Shown one piece after another: positions 37,001 through 46,400 of a stretch of 64,000 nt of DNA. The stretch spans positions 19,852,235-19,916,234 of the forward strand of contig JANCRA010000005.1 in NCBI GenBank assembly GCA_024362935.1, read 5' to 3'. The DNA is from Setophaga petechia. Lineage: Eukaryota; Chordata; Aves; Passeriformes; Parulidae. Each line of letters begins with the position of its first letter. The stretch's first letter is position 1. The position numbers and the translations under genes are program-made. A model generated the notes under the pieces. It was not told the DNA's origin. It searched no databases and saw only the letters and a list, made by a program, of their open reading frames with translations.

Positions 37001-40000
37001 AAGACAATGACACTCTCAAGGACCTGCTGAAAGCAAACGTTGAAAAACCTGTAAAAATGCTTGTGTACAGTAGCAAAACACTGGAACTGAGAGAAACATC
37101 TGTAACCCCCAGCAACATGTGGGGTGGGCAGGGCCTGCTGGGAGTGAGCATTCGCTTCTGCAGCTTTGATGGGGCCAATGAAAACGTCTGGCACGTCTTG
37201 GTACGTATGGACTTGGAAATGTTCTCAGTACTGGTGTTTCTGTCTTTCTGTTGAAAATTAACTTGGTGGGATGTGCAAGTTAACAAGTCATGAGATCGAA
37301 CTGGTCTCGTTGATCAAACTGGCTTTGATTTTGGGTTTGGGAAGACTTTTGAGCCTTCTTTGAACCTTCTGTCAGGCTTTGAGAAATCCATTTCCCACAC
37401 AAATGTGTATTTGTGGCTGTATTGTCAAGTCTTGTATTTAAATGAATGGGTTTGTACAATACTCAGAGATACTGTATTTGGTACAACATCAGAACCATAT
37501 GGAAAGGGACTTCCATAAGCCAGTGTTTCATTAGTTTGTTACTGTGTTGAAAACTTGACTAGTTTGTCTGCCACAGAGCTTGTGTGAAGTGCGTATCTGT
37601 CTGTCCTGCTATGCCCTGACACTTACCTAGTGGTTTGTCACTTTCCATCTTAAAACTAGGAGGTGGAGCCAAATTCTCCTGCTGCATTAGCTGGACTTAG
37701 ACCTCATAGTGACTATATCATTGGAGCAGATACTGTCATGAATGAGGTACGTATAAAATATAAGGTCTTTATTTTTAAAAAGTAAAAACCCAATTGTACC
37801 AGGGCAGTTTGAAACATCCCTGGCTCTGTCGCTGTTCAGTGTGAATGGAAATCAGATGCAAAGAGGAAGGAGCTCTGGCATGGTGCCTCTTCTTAAAGGC
37901 AATCCTGGAAATAAGAATGCTCTTAAATGTCCTCATGATATGTCAGATACAAACTTTTGTACTCTAAAATTAATATTTTGCATAGCAGATTTGAAATCTG
38001 GGTTGTGCCACATGTTCTGAGTTGTGCTAGCCAAACACATTTTAAAGTTGGCCTTTTGATAAAACAGCAGCACTGCAAAAACTTCAGCATGACTGTTACC
38101 AGAGTCCATTACAGAAAGTCAGGACTAGGATGATCTAATGGCAAATGATAAAATACAGATAAGAAAGCCCTTACTCATTTTTCTCTTTTTGCAGTCTGAA
38201 GATCTCTTTTCCCTTATTGAAACACATGAAGCAAAGCCATTAAAACTTTATGTGTACAACACAGACACAGATAATTGTCGGGAAGTGGTGATTACCCCAA
38301 ATTCTGCCTGGGGTGGAGAAGGCAGGTAAGGAGACAGTGTGTTACAGGGGGATGAGGCAACTTTCTTATAGCACCAGCCTGAAAACTGCTGGGTTTAACT
38401 TTTCCACAAAGACAGCAAAAGAGTGCTGTTAAATCAAAAGCGTTTCCCCTCAAATTATATATTTACTTGAAATTCAGACACACTTACTAATGAAAAGGGT
38501 ATAAATCAGTAAATTAGATAGTGCAGAAGTACATAATGTGCAATGGTTCTTTCTGCATTAAATTCCAAATAGTCATTAGCTTGTGGTATATCCTTGAAGA
38601 CAGAACACAGCACTGCAACTAACAACAGAGAGTTGAATTCCAAACTCTATACCTGGTATAGCTGCTTGGTTTAAATAATAATGAATTTTATTTTGTGCTG
38701 AGTATTTATTGCTAAAGCTACAGCTACTTTCTTTTCAATTGTTTTGTTTTATTTCTCCATAAAAGTGAGGCAACGTGGGGGCAGGAGGGAAAATCGTACA
38801 GCATTCACCTTGAAACTTGGTGGTGTCTTGAGTTGTTCATGCATTGCTTGCTATAGTCTGGAGCTGTAAAGTCACTTAACCTGACTTAAAAATCTTCCTA
38901 TTTTAAAAGCCTAGGATGTGGCATTGGTTATGGATATTTGCATAGGATACCTACTCGCCCATTTGAAGAGGGAAAGAAGATTTCTCTCCCAGGGCAGTTG
39001 CCTAGTGCATCTCTCAGTCCCCTCAAAGATGGTTTCACAGAGGTAAGTTGTGATCCCTCTCCTTTGCCTTGGTAAAAATGGATGATGATTTTATTGCTTT
39101 TCTGCCTCTCTTGGTTCACGTAGAAACAAATCCTAATGATGCAACTTTCTTTTCTCTTTCAATAAGGTTCAGCTATCATCAGTTAATCCCTCAAGCACCC
39201 TCCCTCCTGGGTCAGCAGGCCTTGAGCAGAGTCTCTCAGGACTTTCTATTAGCTCACCTTCAACTACTGTCAGTAATGTTCTCAGCACAGGTTGGTATTG
39301 TAAGGAACTGACCTGAAGTGCATGGCTTTTTTGACTTTTTTGTTCTCACAGATGTTTCTAATTAATTGAATAGATAGCAGTAGACAGAATAAAACTTTCT
39401 CCTAAATTTTTCTCAGCAAAAAGGCTGATGTACTGGATTTGTGCCTTACTTGCTCACAAAATAGTTTCAAACAACTTCTATTAAAAATACCACATGTATT
39501 ACTTAGAATACTATTTGGCTTATCAGCATTTTAATGTTAAGGCAAATAGTAATTCTCCTGTAAGCAATTATTTATTTGTACTCCTTAGGGAAAGAAGATG
39601 AAGTGTTGTATGCCTAAAATCAATATTGTTTCCCTGTGTACCCCACCAGGTGTTCCAACAGTTCCATTATTACCACCACAAGTCAGTCAGTCCCTTACCT
39701 CTGTGCCACCAGTTAACCCAGCAACTACATTACCAGGTGAGTAGGTAAAATTTCTTAAAACATTTCTGAAACAAAAATCTTACAGGAGCAAGGGAAGAGA
39801 GCTGCCTTTTCCACTCCTTTTTGGGGAAGGTATGACTTCATACAACTTAGGCATTTCATGTAAGATCTCTCTTTATGCAACCTCTACAGTGTGAAGAACT
39901 ATTTTTCTCGGAGTATGTTCACAGCATGTCTGCAGCACAGAGGGTGACCTGGCAACAAGAGTTACCAGTTTACCTTTTAGGGTTCCCTGCACAGTGGATG

Positions 40001-42752
40001 CAGTATTCAGAATTTCTCAGGAAGGTTTTGCTTTGCTATTTGCAACATTTTAGGAAACCCATTTTTAAATACTCAGCTTGATCACTATTCTAGTATAAAT
40101 ACAGGGCTAACAATATAGAATTTATGTTGCAGTTACTGTTTCTGAATTATATAGGAATTTAAACTGGTGTAATACAAGTAAGAGTCTTTCTACAGCGTGG
40201 TTGTTTCCTGATAATAATGAACATTTCAGACACTGCTATTCCAGAAGTATTCACAAGAAGTAAAATAAGGATTGTATAGGATTTTGCTGGGGCATTGGTG
40301 TGCTGGTACAGGACTCCATTGTGCCTTCCAGGACACTGAAGGAGTTGTATTTCATATTTTGCTTGTTATGAGACAAGAAGTAAAGATGTATCCATTACAT
40401 AACGCTTGGAGGAACAGCCTCTAACACAGAAAAGATGTGCAGTAGAGCTCAGTGCATGCAAACAAGGGCAGAGAACTCTCACAGAAGCTGAACTTGTTAG
40501 TAGTTTTCTATTTTATCTAGGAAGAAAAAGATTATTGTCCTTTTCTTCCCCAGCTGCCTAATCCACCCCTTCCCTAAACTCTGCAAAAACAAGGTTGCTG
40601 TCCACCATTTTCTCTGAATAGTATCATTGCTTTTTTAAAAGCAAATTAGAATATTTCTTGCAATTTGCATGGGTGTACTAGGGAAGTATTCTTACTAAAT
40701 ACACTGGAGGCTTAAAATTTGAGTGAATTTGTATGAAGTTCAGCTTTTTTCAGATTAAAAAAAAACCAAAAACAAAATCAAAAAAACCCACCAAAACAAA
40801 TTTGCATATAGCTGACCTGAGAGCTCTTTGAATCAGATTATGTCAATTCATTGTGGCAGATGAATTCATGGGTAGGTAAAGATGGCTGGGTTTTAATCAA
40901 AATCTCTATACAGTGGCCTTGCTTTAAGACTTTTCTCCTCTCTGTCTTCATACTGCAGTATCAACAGTTTATTTCTGAATTAGCCTTTTCTGAAATAAAC
41001 ACAGAGTACAAATAGAGCCCTTGTCCCAGAAATGAAGCTGTTCTAAAGTGGAAAATTCAAGAGCAGAAGGATGTTCCATAGCAAACACAGTGATGGAAGG
41101 GCATGTGTTGCAATCATTGTATGTTTCTCTTCTACTTTCAGTCCTTTCTGACTTTGAAAGTTCTTTTGTCTTGCCTTTTGATATATATTTTTGTGATTAA
41201 CTCTAGTCATGAACTAAGTAGAAAAGACTGATAATAGAGTGGTCAAGATTAGGGATCAGGGAATACTGTGTATTTAATCATATTATTCTTGTTTGCCACT
41301 CAAATTGGGAATGGAGAACTTCCGGTATAGTGCTGTGGTGAAACAACTACCTTTGAAAGCTGAGCTTGGAATGTAAACCTTCTAATTCTGAAATAAGATT
41401 CTGCTTTCCTTAGAAAAATCTGAAAGGTTTGGGATTATGTATTTGCTAGTCCAGATTTCCTGCAGTAGGTATCTGTTCTCACTGTGCAACTTAAAAGCTG
41501 AAATTCAGGTGAATTTGCATTCTTCCATGTAAAAATTATAATCAAGATTTAAAGCAGGTTTTAAATTATCAACAAGATCTAAGAAACAGTTAGAAAAAGA
41601 CAATTTTAAGTTTTCAGCTGTAACTGTTCCACTCTTCTCTTAGGTCTGATGCCATTACCAGCAGGGCTTCCTAACCTGACTGATCTGTCCAAACTTAATT
41701 TACCTGCACCACAGATTGTTCCAGAAATGATACAGCCTGGTATGTGCTTCTGCAAACTGAAACTCTGTAATTAGAGTAATTCTTTACAGTCTAATTTAGA
41801 CCCATTTGGGAGAGTCCTGAAGGGGATATATTAAATGTTTGCCTGAGATGGGAGTGGATGTTAGTGCCCAGATCAGGTAGATGAGGAGTATGTCTTTAGA
41901 TAAACTAATTCTAAACCTGTGTCTGTGTTTAGATGTTGCATTTTTTTATTACCTGATTTATATCTCAGGAGAAATTGTGCCAGAAGTGGATGTCTATTAT
42001 TTCTGGGTAAAAGAAAATGTGAATTGTTTCCTTGTAAGATAGATGAGGAGATTGGAGCTCCCTGAACTGAATGCCAGAATTATGAACTAATATTAGATTT
42101 ATAGTTTTGAATTCATCAGAACTGCTGAAGGTGCTCATGGAGCAAGGAAAAAGATATTGGAAGCTTGTGTGTAATATGGTTTCTGTTAACTTCTTGTTTC
42201 TGACAGTTTCAGTGAAGGCCAGACAAACTTAGTCCCAGTGTTAATGCATTAAATGCCTGGTCTTCTGGGGAGGTACAAGAAACCTTGAATTTACTCTGAT
42301 TCTTCAATTCTGAAATTTGGAAAGTGTCAGGCTTGAAATGAGCCTGCTGAGTCAGTGCTGCACAAACACCATTTGAGCTGTCTGTGCTGTGCAGCAGCTC
42401 ACTGTGGTTTTTTTCCCCTTTCTTCTCTTTAGGTTTGCAACCCCTTCCCCCCTTGCCGCCTCTGCATCTGATGGGAATGACGCCTCTGTCAGTGCCACCC
42501 AAGTGTGTTCCTGTGCTTCCTTTGGTCACAGAGGCATCCACTGTGCCTACAGATTTGCTTCCCTCTATTCCTCAAGCTGGAAGCTTCTCCGTCAACCCTG
42601 GCACTCCTGAAAATGTAGAGGAGACCTCTGCACTCACCTTGGATAGTGCTACTCCAGCTTCCAGGGCAGCTATTGTTGACAGATCAAATGAATCCTCCGC
42701 AGCTAATGAAAAAACAGCTGGAATCACAGATACACAAGCTTCTGAATCATAA
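28027..42752 (+). CDS. GORASP2: Golgi reassembly-stacking protein 2 (GRASP55), complete
   Basis: This peripheral membrane protein of medial/trans Golgi cisternae self-associates in trans to tether stacks and also binds golgins and cargo. Ten coding exons (28027-28089, 36211-36291, 36997-37200, 37660-37746, 38195-38325, 38910-39042, 39167-39290, 39650-39736, 41644-41739, 42433-42752) give 1326 bases and 441 residues; human has about 452. MGASQS provides an N-myristoylation glycine. Residues 1-208 form the GRASP region with two PDZ-like domains ([14 protein letters not shown] and [13 protein letters not shown] mark equivalent segments). From about 209 on, a Pro/Ser-rich regulatory tail follows. 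Start: ATG at 28027 has a strong context (GCGGCCATGG) and gives the conserved N-terminus. All introns are GT-AG. GORASP1 is less likely because the PDZ region matches GRASP55 almost residue for residue and the neighbours are GAD1 and TLK1. Odd: the ERK-site region at 222-226 is altered. Confidence 0.97.
28729..28787. repeat. 26-base-arm hairpin in GORASP2 intron 1
   Basis: Arms at 28729-28754 and 28762-28787 are complementary at 24 of 26 positions, with a 7-base loop (TGTTCTT). One arm reads GAGGTTCTGTGAGCAGCC. Confidence 0.85.
30985..31680 (+). mobile_element. CR1 LINE, 5'-truncated 3' end
   Basis: Avian CR1 landmarks in order: the end of the reverse-transcriptase frame (blocks resembling GGCCAAGAAAGCCA and CTGGGCTCCTCAGTACAAGA), a 3'UTR with AATGGGCTGCCCAGAGAAGT and CTTGATGATCATACAGG, and a terminal ATTCTATG at 31671-31678. 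It runs in the sense direction of GORASP2. Frame breaks show it is dead. The 5' boundary is approximate. Confidence 0.93.
36211..36291 (+). CDS. GORASP2: GORASP2 coding exon 2
   Basis: Twenty-seven codons, [14 protein letters not shown] to INGSRL, the start of the first PDZ-like domain. Acceptor tttgttag and donor gtaagt. Confidence 0.97.
36292..36996 (+). other. GORASP2: GORASP2 intron 2
   Basis: A 705-base intron with a moderately GC-rich stretch at 36430-36780. A long minus-strand open frame (36601-37194) crosses it into exon 3, but it is the antisense shadow of a conserved exon. Confidence 0.85.
36997..37200 (+). CDS. GORASP2: GORASP2 coding exon 3
   Basis: Sixty-eight codons, [11 protein letters not shown] to NENVWHVL, the bulk of the first PDZ-like domain including the [14 protein letters not shown] block. 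Acceptor tttgcag and donor gtacgt. Confidence 0.97.
37201..37659 (+). other. GORASP2: GORASP2 intron 3
   Basis: A 459-base intron with no recognisable feature. Confidence 0.85.
37660..37746 (+). CDS. GORASP2: GORASP2 coding exon 4
   Basis: Twenty-nine codons, [12 protein letters not shown] to ADTVMNE, opening the second PDZ-like domain. Acceptor aaactag and donor gtacgt. Confidence 0.97.
37747..38194 (+). other. GORASP2: GORASP2 intron 4
   Basis: A 448-base intron ending in a strong T-rich tract before gcag. Nothing else is seen. Confidence 0.85.
38195..38325 (+). CDS. GORASP2: GORASP2 coding exon 5
   Basis: [12 protein letters not shown] to SAWGGEG, 43 codons plus two bases of a split serine codon (AG|C). 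Donor gtaagg. Confidence 0.97.
38326..38909 (+). other. GORASP2: GORASP2 intron 5
   Basis: A 584-base intron. Its acceptor (cctattttaaaag) has a poor pyrimidine tract close to the AG. No other feature is seen. Confidence 0.85.
38910..39042 (+). CDS. GORASP2: GORASP2 coding exon 6, end of GRASP domain and ERK-site region
   Basis: It completes the split serine, then encodes [14 protein letters not shown] to DGFTE. The GRASP domain ends here and the regulatory tail begins. Residues 219-226 read LPSASLSP where human has MAGTPITP. Donor gtaagt. Confidence 0.97.
39167..39290 (+). CDS. GORASP2: GORASP2 coding exon 7
   Basis: [10 protein letters not shown] to VSNVLST plus one base of a glycine codon, part of the Ser/Pro-rich tail. 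Donor gttggt is somewhat weak. The preceding intron (39043-39166) is only 124 bases. Confidence 0.95.
39291..39649 (+). other. GORASP2: GORASP2 intron 7
   Basis: A 359-base intron with no recognisable feature. Confidence 0.85.
39650..39736 (+). CDS. GORASP2: GORASP2 coding exon 8
   Basis: [14 protein letters not shown] to PATTLP plus a split glycine. The repeated G|GT phase is shared by exons 8, 9 and 10. Acceptor ccaccag and donor gtgagt. Confidence 0.96.
39737..41643 (+). other. GORASP2: GORASP2 intron 8
   Basis: A 1.9 kb intron with an A-rich low-complexity tract at about 40756-40800. No other feature is named. Confidence 0.85.
41644..41739 (+). CDS. GORASP2: GORASP2 coding exon 9
   Basis: [17 protein letters not shown] to PEMIQP plus a split glycine, in the Pro/Leu-rich tail. 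Acceptor ctcttag and donor gtatgt. Confidence 0.95.
41740..42432 (+). other. GORASP2: GORASP2 intron 9
   Basis: A 693-base intron ending in a strong pyrimidine tract before ttag. Nothing else is recognised. Confidence 0.85.
42433..42752 (+). CDS. GORASP2: GORASP2 terminal coding exon
   Basis: It encodes the last 105 residues after the split glycine ([12 protein letters not shown] to TQASES), then TAA at 42750-42752. This Ser/Thr/Pro-rich tail diverges most from the mammalian protein but keeps the terminal ASES. Confidence 0.95.
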
Positions 42753-43480
42753 CTCCAGATCACTCTGTTGGATTGGCTTGGTATTTATTTAGCCATGGGA
42801 TACATATTTGAAAAGCAAGCTATCATTAATTTCATACTAGTTTGTACTTAATCTTTAGAAGTCCTGTAAATAATATGGAGGTATAATAAAAATAAAAGGG
42901 GATTTATAAAGTGTGGGGGGGAGGAAGAACTTGTATGTTACCAAAAAAAAGTCAAGGTGGTAAATAGAGTTCCACTGCCAAACTCTGAGGGATATGTTTT
43001 TAATATAGGCTGACAGCCTTACCCTGCTAGGCTTGTCCTTGCTTATAATTAGCAATTTTTGCTTCTGACAGAAATGAAGCGGGTCCTGCGTGTGACATTT
43101 ACGTACCATAGTTCTTGTTCTTTGCAAGTATCTTGTTTCTACAGTGGGGATGAGAATGTTTAGTCTGAGTTGTGAATTTTAACGCTGCAAAACTTCCACC
43201 TGAAGATATTTCTGTTAAAACTGCTGAGTGGCCTGTTAACTGACATGTTGTTATTCAGCTTGTACACAAACCTTTGTCTTTAAGCTCTTGAGAGACGCTC
43301 CAGCCCTGTTTCGTGACCACTGCTGCGTTGTTCCATACGCCCACTGTAAAATGGCATCTGGAAGGGAATACATGGAATGTTAAATGTAGCACACAATTTG
43401 GCACTTCATGACTACTGTAAGGTGAATTAATGGATTAAGCATACATATAGCAATAAATTCCTGGAATTTTATTCTTTGTG
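42753..43480 (+). other. GORASP2: GORASP2 3' untranslated region
   Basis: It follows the TAA stop. There are two candidate ends: a proximal tandem AATAAA at 42885-42896, with a G-rich element (about 42914-42924) just downstream, and a distal AATAAA at 43452-43457, followed by TTTGTGTG. The UTR would be about 150 or 720 bases. Confidence 0.7.
42885..42924 (+). terminator. GORASP2: Proximal poly(A) site of GORASP2
   Basis: Two adjacent AATAAA hexamers are followed about 20 bases later by GTGTGGGGGGGAGG, a textbook arrangement of signal and downstream element. Confidence 0.6.
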
Positions 43481-43485
43481 TGACA
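43452..43485 (+). terminator. GORASP2: Distal poly(A) site of GORASP2
   Basis: AATAAA is followed about 17 bases on by TTCTTTGTGTGAC, a U/GU-rich downstream element. Confidence 0.55.
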
Positions 43486-46400
43486 AAATAGCTTTTTTTT
43501 AAAATTCTTTAAATCTCATTTTTCTTAGCTTAGCTCTCTTGAGCACAGATCTGTGAAAGGGCCCCCTTCCAGAGGAATGAATCCAAGAGGGAATGCCAGA
43601 CATCTTAATGGCAGGCAGGATCAGCACTTGTGTTAAATCCATTGCAGCAATGAGTCATTAAATCTGCCTCCATATGATTCATACTTGGCTTTTAAAATTC
43701 ATATTTAGGACAAAAATTGCAGATTAACTGTAGATTGTACACTTGTAGAAACTGTTATGTGCACTCTATATGTCCAGGTGATAGCATTTGCTTTTGTTAT
43801 CTGGTACAGTTGATGAGGAAAACTCTTCTGTACCACTCCAGTCCTTCTGTATTCCTGGGATTTCATTTATATGTGGTTGCTACAAGCATATGCAAACTTA
43901 CCCATATCATCAGCAGGCTTGAGCTGAAGTCTGTCTCAACAGCTGTGTAATTAATTTTGGCAATGTAGCTTGCCCGAGCAGTGTTTGGAACAGTAGTTGC
44001 ATCTGACTTCTGATCATAATGATAATGTCTCAAATAATTTGTTCAAGTGGAAGCCTTATCTAATACCTGTGGTCCTGTCTTATCTTTATCACCTAAGTAT
44101 TTGTCTTTCCTCTGCCCCACTGCTGCACATTTCTCATCATCTGTTACGGCAAAAGCCCACGTCACAGACAGACCCCAAATACTCTTTCATACTGTAAGCA
44201 GTTTCTTTTCTCAGCTGCTTGGAGTGTGAAATCCCTCTGCCTTGCTAAGTAGGGCACTTGCTGTTTTTCAGAATGTATTTTTATTTACCTTTGTAAATCC
44301 AGTGTCGTATACCTCAGAATTAAACCTTGACATGAGAAGAAGGATGTTCCCTCTTTTCTTTCCTCTAACAGAGAAAGTATGTTGGTATCAAGCTTCATTG
44401 AGCCTCACAGGTCTGACAGCCTTTCCTGCAACTTTGTTCCAACACACTTCCAACGCAAGAAGAGTAAAAATATGTTTATCACAAACCAAATTTAGAGCAG
44501 TTGCTGATTGTAATCAGATGTTTTTAACTAGAGTCCTTGGGTAGATTTTTTTTTTCTTGCAGTATGGCACAGTGTTCTCTGGCATGATTCTATGCTTTGC
44601 AACAGCAAGCTGCAAACTTTCATAGGTCTTGTGCACTTGTCTCTAGTAGCAGACAAAAGAAGATGCTTAGTTTGAAGTTTAACATTTCTGTTAGCTATTT
44701 TAAGTCCCTTGTTGCTGACTATATATCCAGCCTTTTGACAGCTACAAGAGCAGTGGAATTAAGGCAGTGTTACCATCAGCAATTCTGCTGAAGAAAATGT
44801 GACTTCAGATTTGGAGATGATTCAGTGGTGCAGATTTAAGCTGTAATCTCTTAGCTAAAAAGTCATGAACATTGGGAAGTTGACCATTTACTACTTAAAA
44901 TGAAAACACAGGCCTTGAAGTCATACTGCTCTACTGTGTCCCTCTTTATCTAATTCCCTCAACTTAATGTGATGAAATTGTACCTTAATCACTTCTGTCT
45001 CTTAATTACTTGATTTCCCCACCAAAAAGAGAGAGTACGGAGGAATAGGAACTTAAGATACACCAAAGGACTGACAGCTGATGTAACCTTATTTTCATGA
45101 GTTCATATATTCAGCTGTTAATGAACAGTTAGGAACAGGCACATTAGCTTTATTTAAAGCATTGACACATGGAGTTCTTTAACAAGTCCTGACAGCAGAT
45201 GACAAGAGATCTACCATGAACATCCCCAACCTTGCATGTAATTAAAAATTATTTACATGTGTATGACCTACTCTAAAATGAATACAGTAATCTCTTGCTT
45301 CACCAAAAGCTGATCTGAGGGCAGTGTTCTCTGGCACCCTGGATTTGTTGTGAGGACAGGGTTGCCTCAACAGCCACGTGAGCATGTGCTGAAGAAGTGC
45401 CTTTTGCAGTTTGATGCTCTGCTGCTGCTCCAGGAAACAGCTGCTCAGGCTGCAAGGTCAAGGCAGGAGTGTGGACAAAGCACTAAAGGTGAACGTTTCT
45501 TAGGTGGGGGGGGGTCAGAAGGTGGGGCTGTGTCTGAGCCTCTGAAAGCCACCTTTTAAGTCCTGTCCACACCAAACCTCGTCGCAATTGGAGCTCCCTG
45601 CGTTGCCGGGAAATAGCTGTGCAGGGCCACCAGATGGCGTGCACTCGTTTCCTTCGGCTGAATTTACAGGGTAAGACTCAGCAACGAGGGTGGTTGGTTC
45701 CCGCCCCCCCCAGCAGCAGCAGCAACTGTAGTCAAATGGATGCCAGCTGGATGCAGAATGATGGTGCTTGGGAACTGTAAAACCAACTGATCTGAAGGCA
45801 GAAATGGGCTGAGCTTAAGCTATTTCTAAATTTCAGAGTTTTGTTGGCAGTTTGCTGACTTAAGTTAACCATGGGACTGGGTGATAGTTTTGAAGAAAGC
45901 AAATCCTTACAGGCAGGGACTTGTTTGAGATACTGTAATGCTGAAGGAGAGGCCTGGATAATAGTTTCAGCCTCTCTGTGATCTAAGTGCTGATTATGGA
46001 ATTAAGCTGAAGGGGAAAGATAAGGATCAGGGAAGTTTGATTGTGGCACTGTGTCTTCCCTGACTGTACACAGGCTTTGTACCAGTCAAACAAGTGTTCA
46101 CAATCACTCTGTAGCACAGGGGTTTAGCTGGCACCAAGCTCAGATTTTTTGGTTCTTCACTTTGACTTAGACACCTAGAATCTGTTTCATTTTAGATTTG
46201 AATCCTGTAATGTTAGACCAGAATTAGACTGCAGATGTGTTTCTTCATTTTTAAGTGATTCGTAACTAATTCTTGTAATCCTATTCTGTACATTCTTAAT
46301 GTACCAAGGTTTAATATATATTTGTGTAGTCCAGTACAGTGTCTTGTACTGTGCCGCACCTCCTAGTAAGTACCTGTGTAGGTCAGAAAATTAAAATCTT

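Noticed and set aside
36601..37194. 197-codon minus-strand open frame
   Set aside because: It lies antisense across GORASP2 exon 3 and intron 2. The conserved protein is on the plus strand with proper splice sites, so this frame is a shadow.
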